A stretch of DNA of 64,000 nucleotides from Tritrichomonas musculus (Eukaryota; Parabasalia; Tritrichomonadida; Tritrichomonadidae), in the NCBI GenBank assembly GCA_039105265.1, contig JAPFFF010000001.1, positions 5,704,001 to 5,768,000 on the forward strand, read 5' to 3'. The number at the start of each line of letters is the position of its first letter. The first letter of the stretch is position 1. The notes below the pieces were generated by a model. That model had not been told where the DNA came from. It saw nothing but the letters and a program-made list of their open reading frames with translations, and searched no databases. This document shows, piece after piece, positions 51,382 to 62,808 of this stretch. A program made the translations under genes and the position numbers.

Positions 51382-51442
51382 TTGGTTTCGACTAAAAAGT
51401 TGGTAGGTCGGTAACGAGATCATCCCCCACATGCAGACCCCT

Positions 51443-51930
51443 CACGAGATCACCCATCCACGAGATCACCCACACTCACCCACCCCGCTATTTATCGCTC
51501 ATGAGGTATAAACAATATCTAGTAGTCGTCCATTTCACTCACTAACGAGACTCTTTACCGGGCATAACCACCACGAAAATCGTCGCGGGATGGTCACAAA
51601 CGAGGATCTCTCACGAGTGCCGTAACTACCCATTTAAGGGCCATTTTCGACGAATTTCGTATCTAGTAGTCGTCCATTTCGAGCATCGTAACTAGACCCT
51701 CCGAGTGTGCGATTCACGCGAGAAATACACGATGGACATGTCACGTCGGAGTCACTGAAACCGCTGTTCTGACGATGTGCTTGTCGTCACGGAAACGGCC
51801 CATTTAAGGCCCATTTGGGGCTCTTTTTGGGACTTTCGAAAAACGCGTTTCCATGCTCGTAACTACCCATTTAAGGGCCATTTTCGACGAATTCGTATCT
51901 TGTAGTCAGACGCGCCTCCCCTACACTACT
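51443..51930 (-). repeat. Polinton right terminal inverted repeat
   Basis: 488 bp, inverted copy of 32533-33020, ending CCCCTACACTACT at 51930. The right copy of the target duplication (AAAAT) follows at 51931-51935. Confidence 0.9.
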
Positions 51931-51935
51931 AAAAT

Positions 51936-52288
51936 GGATATAACCTTATTATTTGGATAAATCAATATTTGAAAATCTCAAAAAATTGAGAGAATATTGT
52001 GAAAAAGTTTAAAATTTTATTTTAACGAATATTTTATTTTTTCTACTTTGATTCTTTTCTTCATATCTTTGGATACTAAATAAATGATTTATCAAAAAAA
52101 TATCAATTTACACAAAAGGAACAAATCCCAGCTAAAATTGTTTCATTGTTCTCCAACTGATCCAAATTGTTCGTTCGGCAGAATATTTTTTTTTGTAAAA
52201 AAGGATTTTTTGAAAATTATTCTGGATATCGTGAAAAAATAACTTTTACGGTAAATAGTTTCAAACCATTTGTTCTGCAAGGAAATTA

Positions 52289-52331
<43 letters not shown>

Positions 52332-52764
52332 AAAATAATGATACTTATTTATTTAAACTAAATTATATTTATTTCTTCATCTAATTCATGGTCACTTTTA
52401 TCTTTCTTCCTACAAAATTTAATTATTATAAATGTAGATATGCCTAATATCTGCCCAAAAGGATGTGGCAAAAATAAAGGCTTGTTATTTTAGATTCTTG
52501 AGATCAATAACTGGTTCACTTCCAGATATATTTACTACTACGGGAGATTATTAATATATACCTATTTTTTTTTTGATATTTGCTTTACTGGAAGATATTC
52601 ATGTTAATTACAAATTAAACACATGATATAATAAATGTAAATATTACAGGGATATATATTGAAGCATTTAATGCGAATAATATGTATATAGGATAGTAAA
52701 AATTAACCTTGAATAAAGGCCTTATAATGAGCTCAATAAATTAATTCTAGAATTTATCCTTTTT
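51936..52764. other. Host spacer right of Polinton, with long poly-A
   Basis: A run of 34 A lies at 52296-52329. The frame at 52167-52361 has no ATG start and runs into the poly-A; not called. No other gene. Confidence 0.4.
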
Positions 52765-53243
52765 TTAACTCTTTTTTTTAAAAAAAAACTTTAGAGAATA
52801 AAAAAATTTCTTAATTATATATAATTCAGCTTTCAAAAGTTTTTCGTTATTCATGCAATGATCAAAGTTATGATCATTTTTATCGTAACCAATCAACTTT
52901 CCATTTTCCACAAGATCGACATTTCCACTTTCATCATCATTAGTAAAAATGATGATTCCTTTCTTGGTTCGGAATTCCTCAATCTTTGTTTTGAGGTCAT
53001 TCTTTGGATCATATTCCAATTTTGTGCCATTGGAACATATTTTTCGTATATATTTTGCAATGTCGGCAACGCAATAATAATACCAAGAATTGGTATATAC
53101 TCCGTCCACGATGTCGACGCCATATACGGTTGTTTGATCAGATTCGAATGGGATGGTAAATTCAGCGTTATTTAAAGCATTGACATTCTAATTGTGCGTC
53201 CTTCCTTTTTACAATAAGCAAAGGCACCATCCCCAATTGACAT
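52765..53243 (-). pseudogene. Small host gene with frame change
   Basis: The minus strand opens at ATG 53243 with MSIGDGAFAYCKKEGRTIR, which resembles a BspA repeat. After a one-base shift near 53187 it continues without an ATG as NVNALNNAEFTIPFESDQTTVYGVDIVDGVYTNSWYYYC... to 52765. The second part has a normal protein composition (about 140 residues, YGVDIVDG, LIGYDKNDHNFDHCMNNE), ending in a Phe/Lys-rich tail. No family recognised. Probably a decayed gene, less likely a short gene with a small intron. Confidence 0.4.
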
Positions 53244-53524
53244 TACCTTAAATTGAATTTTATTTTCAAAATTTTGAAAAAAATATAAACGGTTTAGTGT
53301 CTACCGTTCTATCTTCTCTCAAATTGAAATATTTCAATTTTATTGAAAATATTAACAGTTAATTCTCCATTTGTTTTTTTATATTTTATATTTTTTATAA
53401 TATTTATAAAGTTTGATTATTATTTTTATATTTTTATTCAACTTTATTAATTATTTTTTTCATTATAAAATAAGATAATTGGCGTTTTCTTATTCTATTA
53501 GATTCAAAAACTTAAGTTTATAAA
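53244..53524. other. AT-rich spacer upstream of kinase-Sel1 gene
   Basis: Short AT-rich region, no element identified. Confidence 0.3.
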
Positions 53525-56500
53525 ATGCTGAAGATTTTCCAGGATTTAGGAGAATTATTTCTAAACAATAGTATTAGGATTCAAAACAGAAAATTGGAGA
53601 ATGTAATTAAAAATTATAATTTTGTTTATATTTCAAATCAAACAGAAATAGATAAAAATCATACAATTTATGTTAATATGAAAAAATCAGATGTTATTAT
53701 TATTAACCAGTGCAAATATTCGGATCAAAATTTAGAAGATCTTTATTTTTTAATTGGTTTTGAAAGAACAATAATTTTAATCAAACAATCTTTAATTCCT
53801 TTCCTTATTTCTCTCTTTTCGGTATGTGATGTTAAAAATATTTGTTATTTACAAAACACAAAAAGCATATTTATGAAGCACGACATTACTTTTTTAAATG
53901 AAATATGTGTTGATTCATATTTCAATGAAGAAATGTTAAACTTTAAGAATCAACTAGCAATTTTCAGTAACATAAAGATTGCAACAATTTTTGAAATTTG
54001 GAAAAATATAATTCCTTGTATTTCAGGTTATTTAATCAAACAAAGCTATTCAAAATTGAATAATAATAGAATCAATTCATATTTAGAAAATTTAATCTCA
54101 AATTCACCAAATAAAAATGAAATTGATAAAGATGAATATATTGAGTTACGAAGATTGGGAATGGGATCATCATTTATGACATTTTTGGTTTATTACATTA
54201 AACATGAAGAATTATTTGTTGTTAAAAAACCTTTAAATTTAAATGATGAAATTCCAAAATTAAGTGAGCGAGAGTTAAACAATTACTTGCATATAAATCA
54301 TCCATTTTTACCTAAATTTATAGGAACAATTAAGGGTACAAAATTTATTATGATTGAATTTATAAATGGACAAAATTTATTGAAATTAAAAGAATTTGAT
54401 TTTGATGAAAGAATAAAGCTTACAATTATATTTGAATTAATGTTAACAATTCAATTCTTACATTCAAAACATTTCATTTTTAGAGATTTAAAACCTGATA
54501 ATATAATGATTGATCAGAATCAAACTGTAGTATTAATTGATTTTGATAGAATGTTAAATTTTGATAATTATTCAAATGATCAATTTCATTCAAATGATTT
54601 TGGTTCATTGTATGTTGCTCCTGAAGTAAATACCAATTTATTTTCATATAAATGTGATATATATTCAATTGGAAAAATATTATTTTATATCATGAATGAA
54701 GAAAAACCAACAATAAATAATCATAAAAATAAGTTCAAACAATGTCCAGAACTTCAAGAAATTTATTTCAAATGCACAGATGAAAGGCCAACCATTTCAG
54801 AATTATTATATGAATTTTATATGACTTTTTATACAAATATCAAAATTGATGATTTAATTCAACAATATATGATTTTTTTCATTGACTTAGGTATACAAAA
54901 AATTGTGAAAAAAAATGATGAAAATGAAAATGATAAATTAAAACTAACTGCTTTGATTTTTTATAAAGGTGAAATTGTTGAACGAGATATTAATAAAGCA
55001 ATTTATTATTATTCATTAGCAGCTGATAAAAATGATCCTGAAGCTCAATATAATTTAGGTTTTATATATTATGAAGGCCAATTTATTGAACCAGATGGTA
55101 ATAAAGCTATTTATTATTATAAATTGGCTGCAAATAATAATTATGCGAATGCGTATTTTGGTCTTGGAAATTTTTATAATGAAGGAAAATTTACATCTCG
55201 AAATATTAACAAAGTTATTCATTATTATTCAATTGCATCAGCTTTAAATTGTTTTCAAGCTCAATATAATCTTGCAACAATTTATATGATTGGCGATTTA
55301 GTTCCACAAGATATTAATAAAGCAATTTATTATTATTCATTAGCATCAGATCAAAATTTTTCAATGGCACAATATAATTTAGGTTGTATTTTTTATGATA
55401 ATAAACTAATTGAAAGAGATATTAATAAAGCTATTCATTATTTTAAATTAGCTGCAGATCAAAATGATTTAGATGCACTAAATAATTTAGGACATATTTA
55501 TTATGATGGCAAATATATTGAAAGAGATATTGAAAAAGCTATTCATTATTTTCAAATATGTGCCGATAATAAAGATCCTGAAGGTTATTTTTGTCTTGGT
55601 TTAATTTATAATGATGGTTATATTAAACGGGATATAAATAAATCAATTTATTATTATTCATTAGCTGCAAAAGAAGGTTTTGTACAAGCACAATATAATC
55701 TTGGATTAATTTATATTAATGATTCAAATATTCATGAAGCAATTTACTATTTTACTCTTGCTGCAAATCAAAATTTTGCATTAGCACAATTTAAACTTGG
55801 TTTTTTATACAGTAAAAAATATTATGATATATATGATATTAATAAATCTATATATTATTATACTTTAGCAGCAAATCAAAACAATTTATTGGCTCAATAC
55901 AATCTTGCTCTTTTATACTTTGAAGATAGATCAAATATATTTGACATTAACAAATCGATATATTATTTTACATTAGCGGCTAATCAAAATTGTCCTCTTG
56001 CTCAATATAATTTAGGTGTTTTGTATTCTAATGGCCAGTTTATAAAACGAGATATTGAAAAAGCTATTTATTATTATTCACTTGCTTCAAATCAAAAATT
56101 TCAACAAGCTTTAGTGAATCTTGCAATTTTATATCATGAAGGTCGTTATGTAAAACAAGATATTAATAAAGCTATTCATTATTATTTAATTGCAATTGAA
56201 CAGAAATCTCGAGTTGCAATACTTAATTTAGGTTTTATTTATTATAATGGTCCTTATGAAAAGCAAAACATATATAAAGCAGTTCATTATTTTACAATGT
56301 TAGCTGATCAAAATGATCCTGCTGGTTTATTTATTTTGGGTTTAATTTATAGTGAAGGTAGACAAATCCCAAAAGATATTAAAAAAGCTATTCATTATTA
56401 TACACTTGCATCAGATCAAGGTCATTTATGAAAATGAAGAACCAAAAGATATCAAAAAAAGTATTCATTATTATTCACTTTATGCCAATAAAAATTATGC

Positions 56501-57350
56501 AGATTCTCAATTTAATCTTGCATTAATTTATATTAATGGCAAATATTGCCAACCTGATATTAATAAAGCAATTCATTATTATACACTTGCTGCTAATCAA
56601 AATCATTCTCATGCACAGTTCAATCTTGGATTAATATATTGTAAAGGAAAATATGTTCACAAAGACATTAATAAAGGCATTTATTTATTTAATAAATCTT
56701 CAAATAATCGATGTATAAGAGCACATTTTGCTCTTGGTTGCTTATATCATGATGGAAAATATCTCAAAAAAGATATGGACAAAGCTATTAGTTTATATAA
56801 AGAAGCATCTTCATTTAATTATCAGTATGCAAAAAATAATTTAGGAATTATTTACAAAAACGGTTTTTTTGACAAAATAAATAAAAATATTGAATTATCA
56901 ATTGAATATTTTAAAGAAGCAATAAATCAATCAGAAGATATGGTAGCAATGTATAATTTGGCCAATATTTTTTTATATAAAAATAATATGAAAAATAATA
57001 TAAATAATTCAATTGAATTATTAATCAAATCATCAAATAAAGGATTTTTACCATCTTTGCATTTGCTATCATTGGCACTAATCAAAAATTATGGATTTAA
57101 TATAGAGAATATATATAGAAAATTGCTAGAAACGTCTCCTAACTTAATTGAAGAAGTAAATAATTTGATTAATGAAAAAAAATTATTTTTTAAAGAAATT
57201 TTTGATGCATATTATTGCTACTATGAGCAAATCAATTATTTATACAATTATTTATTAGAAATCATTCCATCACATGATATTTTTGTTCCAAGTCAAAATC
57301 AGACAAAAAAAGATATTTCATCAGAGTTTTATGAAGGTTTTTACAATTAA
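53525..57350 (+). pseudogene. Protein kinase-Sel1 repeat gene, split by one break
   Basis: The frame 53525-56431 (968 codons) and the overlapping frame 56352-57350 are two parts of one gene. Residues 1-205 are an N-terminal region of unknown type. A kinase-like domain (about 210-450) follows, with GMGSSFMTFLVY, VVKKP, FRDLKPDN, then DFD in place of DFG, and a clear APE (VAPEV). After it come 14 Sel1 repeats of 36 residues (DINKAIYYYSLAADQNxxxAQYNLGxIYYxG). At about 56425 the reading jumps: DQGHL stops while YENEEPKDIKKSIHYY continues in the next frame, and part of one repeat is missing. Six more repeats follow to 57350. The original protein was about 1,270 residues. DFD and the altered glycine loop suggest weak or no kinase activity; it may act as a scaffold. 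The 968-residue form could still be made. Confidence 0.8.
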
Positions 57351-58119
57351 TTTATTGTTAAAAATAATAATTGAATTTTAATCTTTTTTTTTTTTTTTTT
57401 TTTTTTTTCAAAACAATTCTGAACTTATTTTTTTATACAATTATTTCTAAGAATATGGTCATCAGGCGTTTTTGGCCCAAAATAGTTTTTTGATTAAAAT
57501 ACTATACAGATACTAAATAAATTATTATATCGAATGATTGACAGTAAAAGTGCCATTTAGCAAAATGACTCATAAGAAGTGAATGAGAACTTCAAATATT
57601 ATTTGAGCTCTCCTCTGACAATTTCAAGATCAAATGGAATCTCCTCCATTTCAGGCTGCAGTTCTTGATTAATAAGAATATATGTAATATAATAGAAGTA
57701 AACACTGCATTAGAAGTGGCTGACCATTTTAAAACATTTGATTTGTTGCAATTGTGTTCATAAAGTTTACATTATTAATTGTTTTTATCATCAATTCCTT
57801 GAGTGTTTGTATACAAATAAAGTCCAGTTTCAAATGTTTACGAACAGATTACAAGAGTAAAAAATTGAATCGAGCCAAAATTCGAAACTATTAATATGTT
57901 CAATTGATTGATTAGAAGAAATTATTATCATGAATGGCTTTCATTCAAAATTGGTGTAGATAAAAACGATTCTCCAAAAAATTTAAAATATCTTAATAAA
58001 AACATAGTAATATAAAGAAAAATTTCATTCAATTAAATAAAAAATATATAAATACAAATACTAAAAAAGGAAAACATATGATAGTTTTTTTCAATTATTT
58101 ATATGATTTTATTTATCCT
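57351..58119. other. AT-rich spacer with poly-T
   Basis: A run of 25 T lies at 57384-57408. A minus-strand stretch near 57600-57680 reads INQELQPEMEEIPFDLEIVRGELK then a stop, which may be the 3' end of a lost gene. Confidence 0.35.
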
Positions 58120-58123
58120 TTAA

Positions 58124-58480
58124 GGGCGTACGTCCCAAAAATGTTGTAAACTTGTTAATATTGAATAAACTCATAGAATACATCTTTCAATACTTCCAAA
58201 TTATGAAAAAGTTTAGGTCAAAAATGATGATATTTGTCCTAAACGATCAAAAAACAATAATTTTTTTAGACAGATAAAATTTTATAAAAAATAATTTTGA
58301 ATTAAAATGTAAAAATAATGCATAAAAATATTTTTTTTTTAATATATCATCAATCTATAAATAATAGACATTTTATTTTCTCCAAAATATAATTTATTCT
58401 TCAACTTTTTTTACTCCAAAAAGAATTAAAATATTTGAGAAATCTCATTGAATTCTGATCATTGAATTGGACGTACGCCC
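58124..58480. mobile_element. MITE-like element with TTAA target duplication
   Basis: Left end GGGCGTACGTCC (58124-58135) and right end GGACGTACGCCC (58469-58480) are perfect 12-bp inverted repeats. Each is flanked by TTAA (58120-58123 and 58481-58484). The 357-bp element has no ORF. It shares the GGGCG start and TTAA target with the element at 3584-4164, so both may belong to one family. Confidence 0.65.
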
Positions 58481-58484
58481 TTAA

Positions 58485-58756
58485 AATACTTTTTAATGGT
58501 ATAAAAAATGATTACATTTAATGCATTTTATTATTATAAATTTTCATGGAAAAATTATTATTCTATAATGAAGAAACATTAGTGAAACAGACTTTTGTCC
58601 ACTAACTATATTTTAATTTTGAACTTTTTGAGAAAAATTTTGGTTGATACTACTCTTTTCTAAATAATTTTTTTATTTCTTCATTTTTGGTCAGATGAAC
58701 TGGTGTAATTCATAAATAAAATCAAAAATAATCATTTATAAAAGCATTTGAAATTT
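58485..58756. other. AT-rich spacer
   Basis: Nothing identifiable between the MITE and the last ankyrin module. Confidence 0.3.
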
Positions 58757-60420
58757 CATCAAAAACAATACAGAATATTATCTTCAACATTGACATTGAT
58801 CTTTGGATGACTCAATAAAAGTTTAATGATATCAATATTTCCTTTTTGAACAGCTTCATGCAATGGTGCTTTTTGTCAAACTTAAAAATGTTACTTGATA
58901 TAGATATGAAGCATTAAAAAAGATGATTTTAAATATTTGGAGGATACCTATCACTAAAAATTACTGATTGTTAATTCTATTCAATTATATATTTTTAAAT
59001 GTAATTAAATTATAAATGCTAATCATGTAAAATAATCATTAAAACGACAAAAAATCATTTTTAAAAAAAAACTTTTCCACAATTTACATCAATATCTACA
59101 CGTGTCAATAATATCTTTACGATATCAACTAGTTCTTTTTCAACTGCCAGGAACAAAGCTGTTATTTCATTTAATTAATATGTTTGTAATTTCATAAAAT
59201 ATTTTTTTTTTTCATAATTATATTTGAAAATGTTGATATAAAACATAATGAAAATATAATAAGATAAACCACATTGAAGAAAAATGATTTTGTAATTATA
59301 TGAAGAAAAATGATTTTAAATTCGATGAAATTTAAAAGTAATGTGATGGAAATAATAAAATGAATTGTATACAATTTGGCAATATAAACTTGATAAGAAC
59401 AATAATTTTCTTAAATTTTATTAAAATTTTTTTTAAAAAAAAAAGAAATAGATTTGGCATTTACATCTAATTCTTTCTTAGATAATAAAATATCAACAAT
59501 TGCTAAATTACTTTCTTCAATAGCAATTTGTAAAGCTGTTTTATTATTCGTAACAAATAAAAATTTCATTCAACAAATATGAAAAAGAATCTCATTAGTA
59601 AATATAATTGATACTATATGAGCAAAAAAATAAGCAATTTTATAAGAAAAAGGTGATGTGAAAATGTTATGAATCAAACAATGTTTTAAATGCAATAAGA
59701 AAATATCAAAAGAAACGTCTCTATTCAAATAAATGAATTTGAAATATTATAAATCAAGTTCATTTGAATATCATTAAAGATATTTTACAAATATAATAAA
59801 ATGATACTAAATAAAAAAACTGTCTTCGAATTTATATCAATATTTGGCTGAGAAATTAAAAGTTGAACAATAATCGGATTTCCTTTCTCGACAGCAATAT
59901 GAAGAGCTGTGTTTTTGTTAACAAATATGAGTTCAAATTATATTCAATGATAACATTAAAAATTACTATTTTATAAACCCAAAATAATTTTGAATGTCAT
60001 TTAAATACAACAATTTCAATTACATTAAAAATAGTTATTTGAAATTATTAGAAATATAGATGAAACACTGAATTTAAATGATTTGTTCTCAAATTGCATT
60101 CAAATGAATGTCATAATTGGGTGAAAAAAATTGACTTTGAACTGCATTAAAATAAAAAAAATAAAAAAACTGGATTCAAATAATTCTATATAAATTGTAT
60201 CAAAAAATATATTTACAAATTATATGAATGCAAAACATTAGAATTCTATTCAACATATAATATCAAAATTATATTAAAAATTGTCATCAGGAAATGTTTT
60301 GTGAGTTTATATCAATATCTTTCATAGATAATAAAAATTCAACAATTTCATCATTTCCACCTTCAACAGCATAATGTAATGCAGTTTTTTCATTCAAATA
60401 ATTAATTTAAAATCATATTA
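58757..60420 (-). pseudogene. Five ankyrin modules separated by AT-rich spacers
   Basis: On the minus strand, five single ankyrin repeats follow the ORF at 60500-61765: NEKTALHYAVEGGNDEIVEFLLSMKDIDIN (about 60305-60405), NKNTALHIAVEKGNPIIVQLLISQPNIDIN (59821-59930), NNKTALQIAIEESNLAIVDILLSKKELDVN (59453-59555), NEITALFLAVEKELVDIVKILLTRVDIDVN (59075-59170) and KAPLHEAVQKGNIDIIKLLLSHPKINVN, then a stop (58757-58875). Each repeat is almost intact, while the 200-370 bp between them are AT-rich and full of stops. No GTATGT-type donor or ACTAACACACAG-type acceptor was found. They look like the C-terminal repeats of the upstream gene, expanded by spacer. Confidence 0.65.
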
Positions 60421-60499
60421 AAATACTCACCAACAAACTGAACAAAATAAAAAGATCAAATTCCATCATAAAAAAAAAGTTTTTTCTTTTGAAATGTAA

Positions 60500-61765
60500 T
60501 TAAAAATAAAAAAATTTGATAATGAAGTCGTTATATTCTATTTTATATGTAAGATCAACTTTTTTGTTTTTAACAAGAAATTCAACAATATATAAATCCA
60601 GGTATTTGAATAAGAATGATAAAACGGTTGTATTTTCTGGGCTTGGATATTTAATATTGGCAGTTTTGAATTCAAATATGCTCAAATACGAATCAAATAT
60701 GTCATCAATCATTTCATCATCAAATAATGCATAATTTATATAACGAAAAGCATAATCAATTATATTTTTTGTTTTCATTTTATTGCTTTGAATATACATA
60801 ACAATATCGTTATGATGACATTTGATTGCTTCTTTGAGACATTCTTTAAAATATCCATTTTTTGGAAGAAGAACATGTTTTTCTTCAAGTAAATGAATTA
60901 TTTCAGGATTATTTGAATGAATCGCATAAAGCCATAATGATGATGTCAATTCAACATTATTTATCATCAAATAATTAAAAATTTGTATTGATCCAAAAAA
61001 CGCGGCATACTCGATTAGACTTGTTTCTTTGTCCAATAAAAAAGAATTCGTTTCAAAAACTGATTTTACGATTTTTGCTTCTGAAATAGGAATATTTGCT
61101 CGATTTACATAGGAAATAAATTCAGCAACTGAGTCATTTCGTATTAATTGGCATATGTGATGATCATTTTCACCATTTTTTCTCTTCATATCAAATTCAT
61201 CAAAACTTTCGTTTGAAAATTCTGGCACTTTTGGATTCAAATCATCCAATAATTGCTTGGTATAAAATGACTTGAATTCTGGATAAAAATATTGTGGATA
61301 AAGTCTATCTTTATATTTGTCATTAGTTATTAATGATGAAATATATTGATCAGGATATAATATTTTTTCATCAAATAAAATAAGAAGAATTTGCTTGTTA
61401 CTCTCGAATATATCAAAAATCTCAAAGTTTGAAAAGGTTTGATTCATATTTTTTTTCAATAATTTTATAATATATGAAACTTTTAACAAAAAATGCTTAG
61501 ATCGATTATGATTCTGTGATATTTTTGAAATAAAACGAAGAAATACCTTGAACTCGTGCTTGTTTTTATGAAACTTAGATAGATCAATTTTTTTATTTAA
61601 ATATTCTATACCATTATTTTCTTCATCTTCAAGAAAGTTTCCAATTATTATTTGTGCATCTTTCATATTACTCAAATAATCTTTAATAAATGTAATCTCT
61701 TTCATGGAAAAAACTTTAATATCAAAAAGAAGATAAATATTTTTCCTTTCAAATTTCTCTGACAT
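60500..61765 (-). CDS. DUF3447/ankyrin-family protein, 421 aa
   Basis: 421 residues from a good ATG. The layout matches the gene at 28574-30745: a helical N-terminal half (EFKVFLRFISKISQNHNRSKHFLLKVSYIIKLL, NFEIFDIFESNKQILLILFDEKILYPDQYI), then KNGENDHHICQLIRNDSVAEF leading into DUF3447 (TSLIEYAAFFGSIQIFNYLMIN, LWLYAIHSNNPEIIHLLEEK, CLKEAIKCHHNDIVMYIQSN) and the start of a further repeat (TVLSFLFKYLDLYIVEFLVKNKKVDLTYK). It then ends in a short hydrophobic tail (DFIIKFFYF). Its paralogue has six more ankyrin repeats; here these may survive as the separate modules downstream. So it is either a truncated protein or an exon of a longer gene. Confidence 0.75.
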   Translation of the reverse strand: MSEKFERKNIYLLFDIKVFSMKEITFIKDYLSNMKDAQIIIGNFLEDEENNGIEYLNKKIDLSKFHKNKHEFKVFLRFISKISQNHNRSKHFLLKVSYIIKLLKKNMNQTFSNFEIFDIFESNKQILLILFDEKILYPDQYISSLITNDKYKDRLYPQYFYPEFKSFYTKQLLDDLNPKVPEFSNESFDEFDMKRKNGENDHHICQLIRNDSVAEFISYVNRANIPISEAKIVKSVFETNSFLLDKETSLIEYAAFFGSIQIFNYLMINNVELTSSLWLYAIHSNNPEIIHLLEEKHVLLPKNGYFKECLKEAIKCHHNDIVMYIQSNKMKTKNIIDYAFRYINYALFDDEMIDDIFDSYLSIFEFKTANIKYPSPENTTVLSFLFKYLDLYIVEFLVKNKKVDLTYKIEYNDFIIKFFYF

Positions 61766-62040
61766 ATTGTTTTCCTTTCATTTTTTAAAATATTGAACTT
61801 TTTATCTCAAATTTAGTTTTTCTGATTGATTTGATTAGTATAAAAAGTTTTATAATATCATAAAAAGTATACATCGTCATACTTTCAATTATTTTGAGTT
61901 AAAATCCGAAAAGGACCTTACACAACTCCTTTTTGATTAATATTCATCTTAATAACCTTCTAGAATAATCTGTCCAATAACACTATATTTCAATAAAAAA
62001 TGACATAAAAAACTTTTTATTAATAAAATAAAACAGTTGA
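61766..62040. other. AT-rich spacer
   Basis: Short region upstream of the ankyrin gene. GAACTTTTT near 61795 lies about 30 bp before its start. Confidence 0.3.
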
Positions 62041-62808
62041 TCAAGCAATTGTAAAAGAAACAGGCTTAACGGCAACTGATTGCCCATGAGATCCTATTTC
62101 ATATGTGCTGGCACCGTCAAGGAAGCAAAATGGTTCGGGCAAACTTATTTTAATGATTTCGATGAAATACTTGTGATGAAGATGATGCAGCCACTCTGGG
62201 CTTCTTCTATATGCTTCTTCCTTATATTGAAGATTTTCAATTCCAGGGTTGATTGTCAGATTATTAACATTCACTGTTGCATTTATTGAGTACGTTTTTT
62301 GGTCTTTAATATTAGTTAAGCTATCTTTAGTTTCCAATTTGATGAATACACAAGACATTCCATCAATTGTGAGATCATTATTTTCAGTGACAAGAAATGC
62401 TGCGCATTTTCCGTGAGCATTTTCTGGATAGATTGCAGCTACATCTCCATCTTGGCCAGCTCTCCTAGCTTCTTCCAAATTCAGAGGATAAGGTGGATTT
62501 GAATTGCATGCGTTTTTGTGGCTCTGTTTAATCGCATCTGTTATTTATTTTTGAATCTTGTTCAAATGTTTTACGTAGTCATCTCCAGATGTCAAATTTT
62601 CACCTACTGATTTTAGTTGATTGTAAAATGATTCACTGGCTTCTGTTGGATATTTGTCTAACAGATCTTCAACGTCAAGAGAACGAAGCGATTCAGATGT
62701 TTGGTTAGCAAAGAAGCTTTGTATTTCATTTTGGTAATCTGTGATGATTTTGTTTGATATGTAAGGAATGATAGATTGCTTGCACTGTTCTTGAAATGAC
62801 TCTGACAT
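62041..62808 (-). pseudogene. Host gene of unknown function with in-frame stop
   Basis: From ATG 62808 (MSESFQEQCKQSIIPYIS) the frame is open to a TAA at 62545-62547, then continues in the same frame as ITDAIKQSHKNACNSNPPYPLNLEEARRAGQ... to 62041. Without that stop it would be one protein of about 255 residues. The first part is helical; the second is beta-rich (KCAAFLVTENNDLTIDGMSCVFIKLETKD, KTYSINATVNVNNLTINPGIENL). No family recognised. A recent stop, a strain polymorphism or read-through are possible explanations. It follows the C2-like gene at 63032-63505 by 220 bp on the same strand. Confidence 0.5.

Larger units (their letters stand above)
32533..51930. mobile_element. Polinton/Maverick, looks whole, young
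   Basis: A 19.4 kb element with 488-bp inverted ends that match by eye, starting AGTAGTGTAGGGG, flanked by the 5-bp direct repeat AAAAT. It carries the full Polinton core: protein-primed PolB, rve-type integrase, packaging ATPase, probable major capsid and penton proteins, plus accessory genes. GC content is clearly higher than in the host DNA on both sides, which fits a separate origin. Near-identical ends and a perfect target duplication point to a recent insertion. At most about one break is suspected; otherwise the ORFs are long and open. No adenain-type protease was recognised. Confidence 0.93.

Noticed and set aside
52167-52361. 64-codon ORF ending in poly-Lys
   Set aside because: No ATG start and it runs through the poly-A tract.
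59192-59374. 60-codon minus-strand hydrophobic ORF
   Set aside because: Lies in AT-rich spacer between ankyrin modules; Ile/Phe-rich by composition only.
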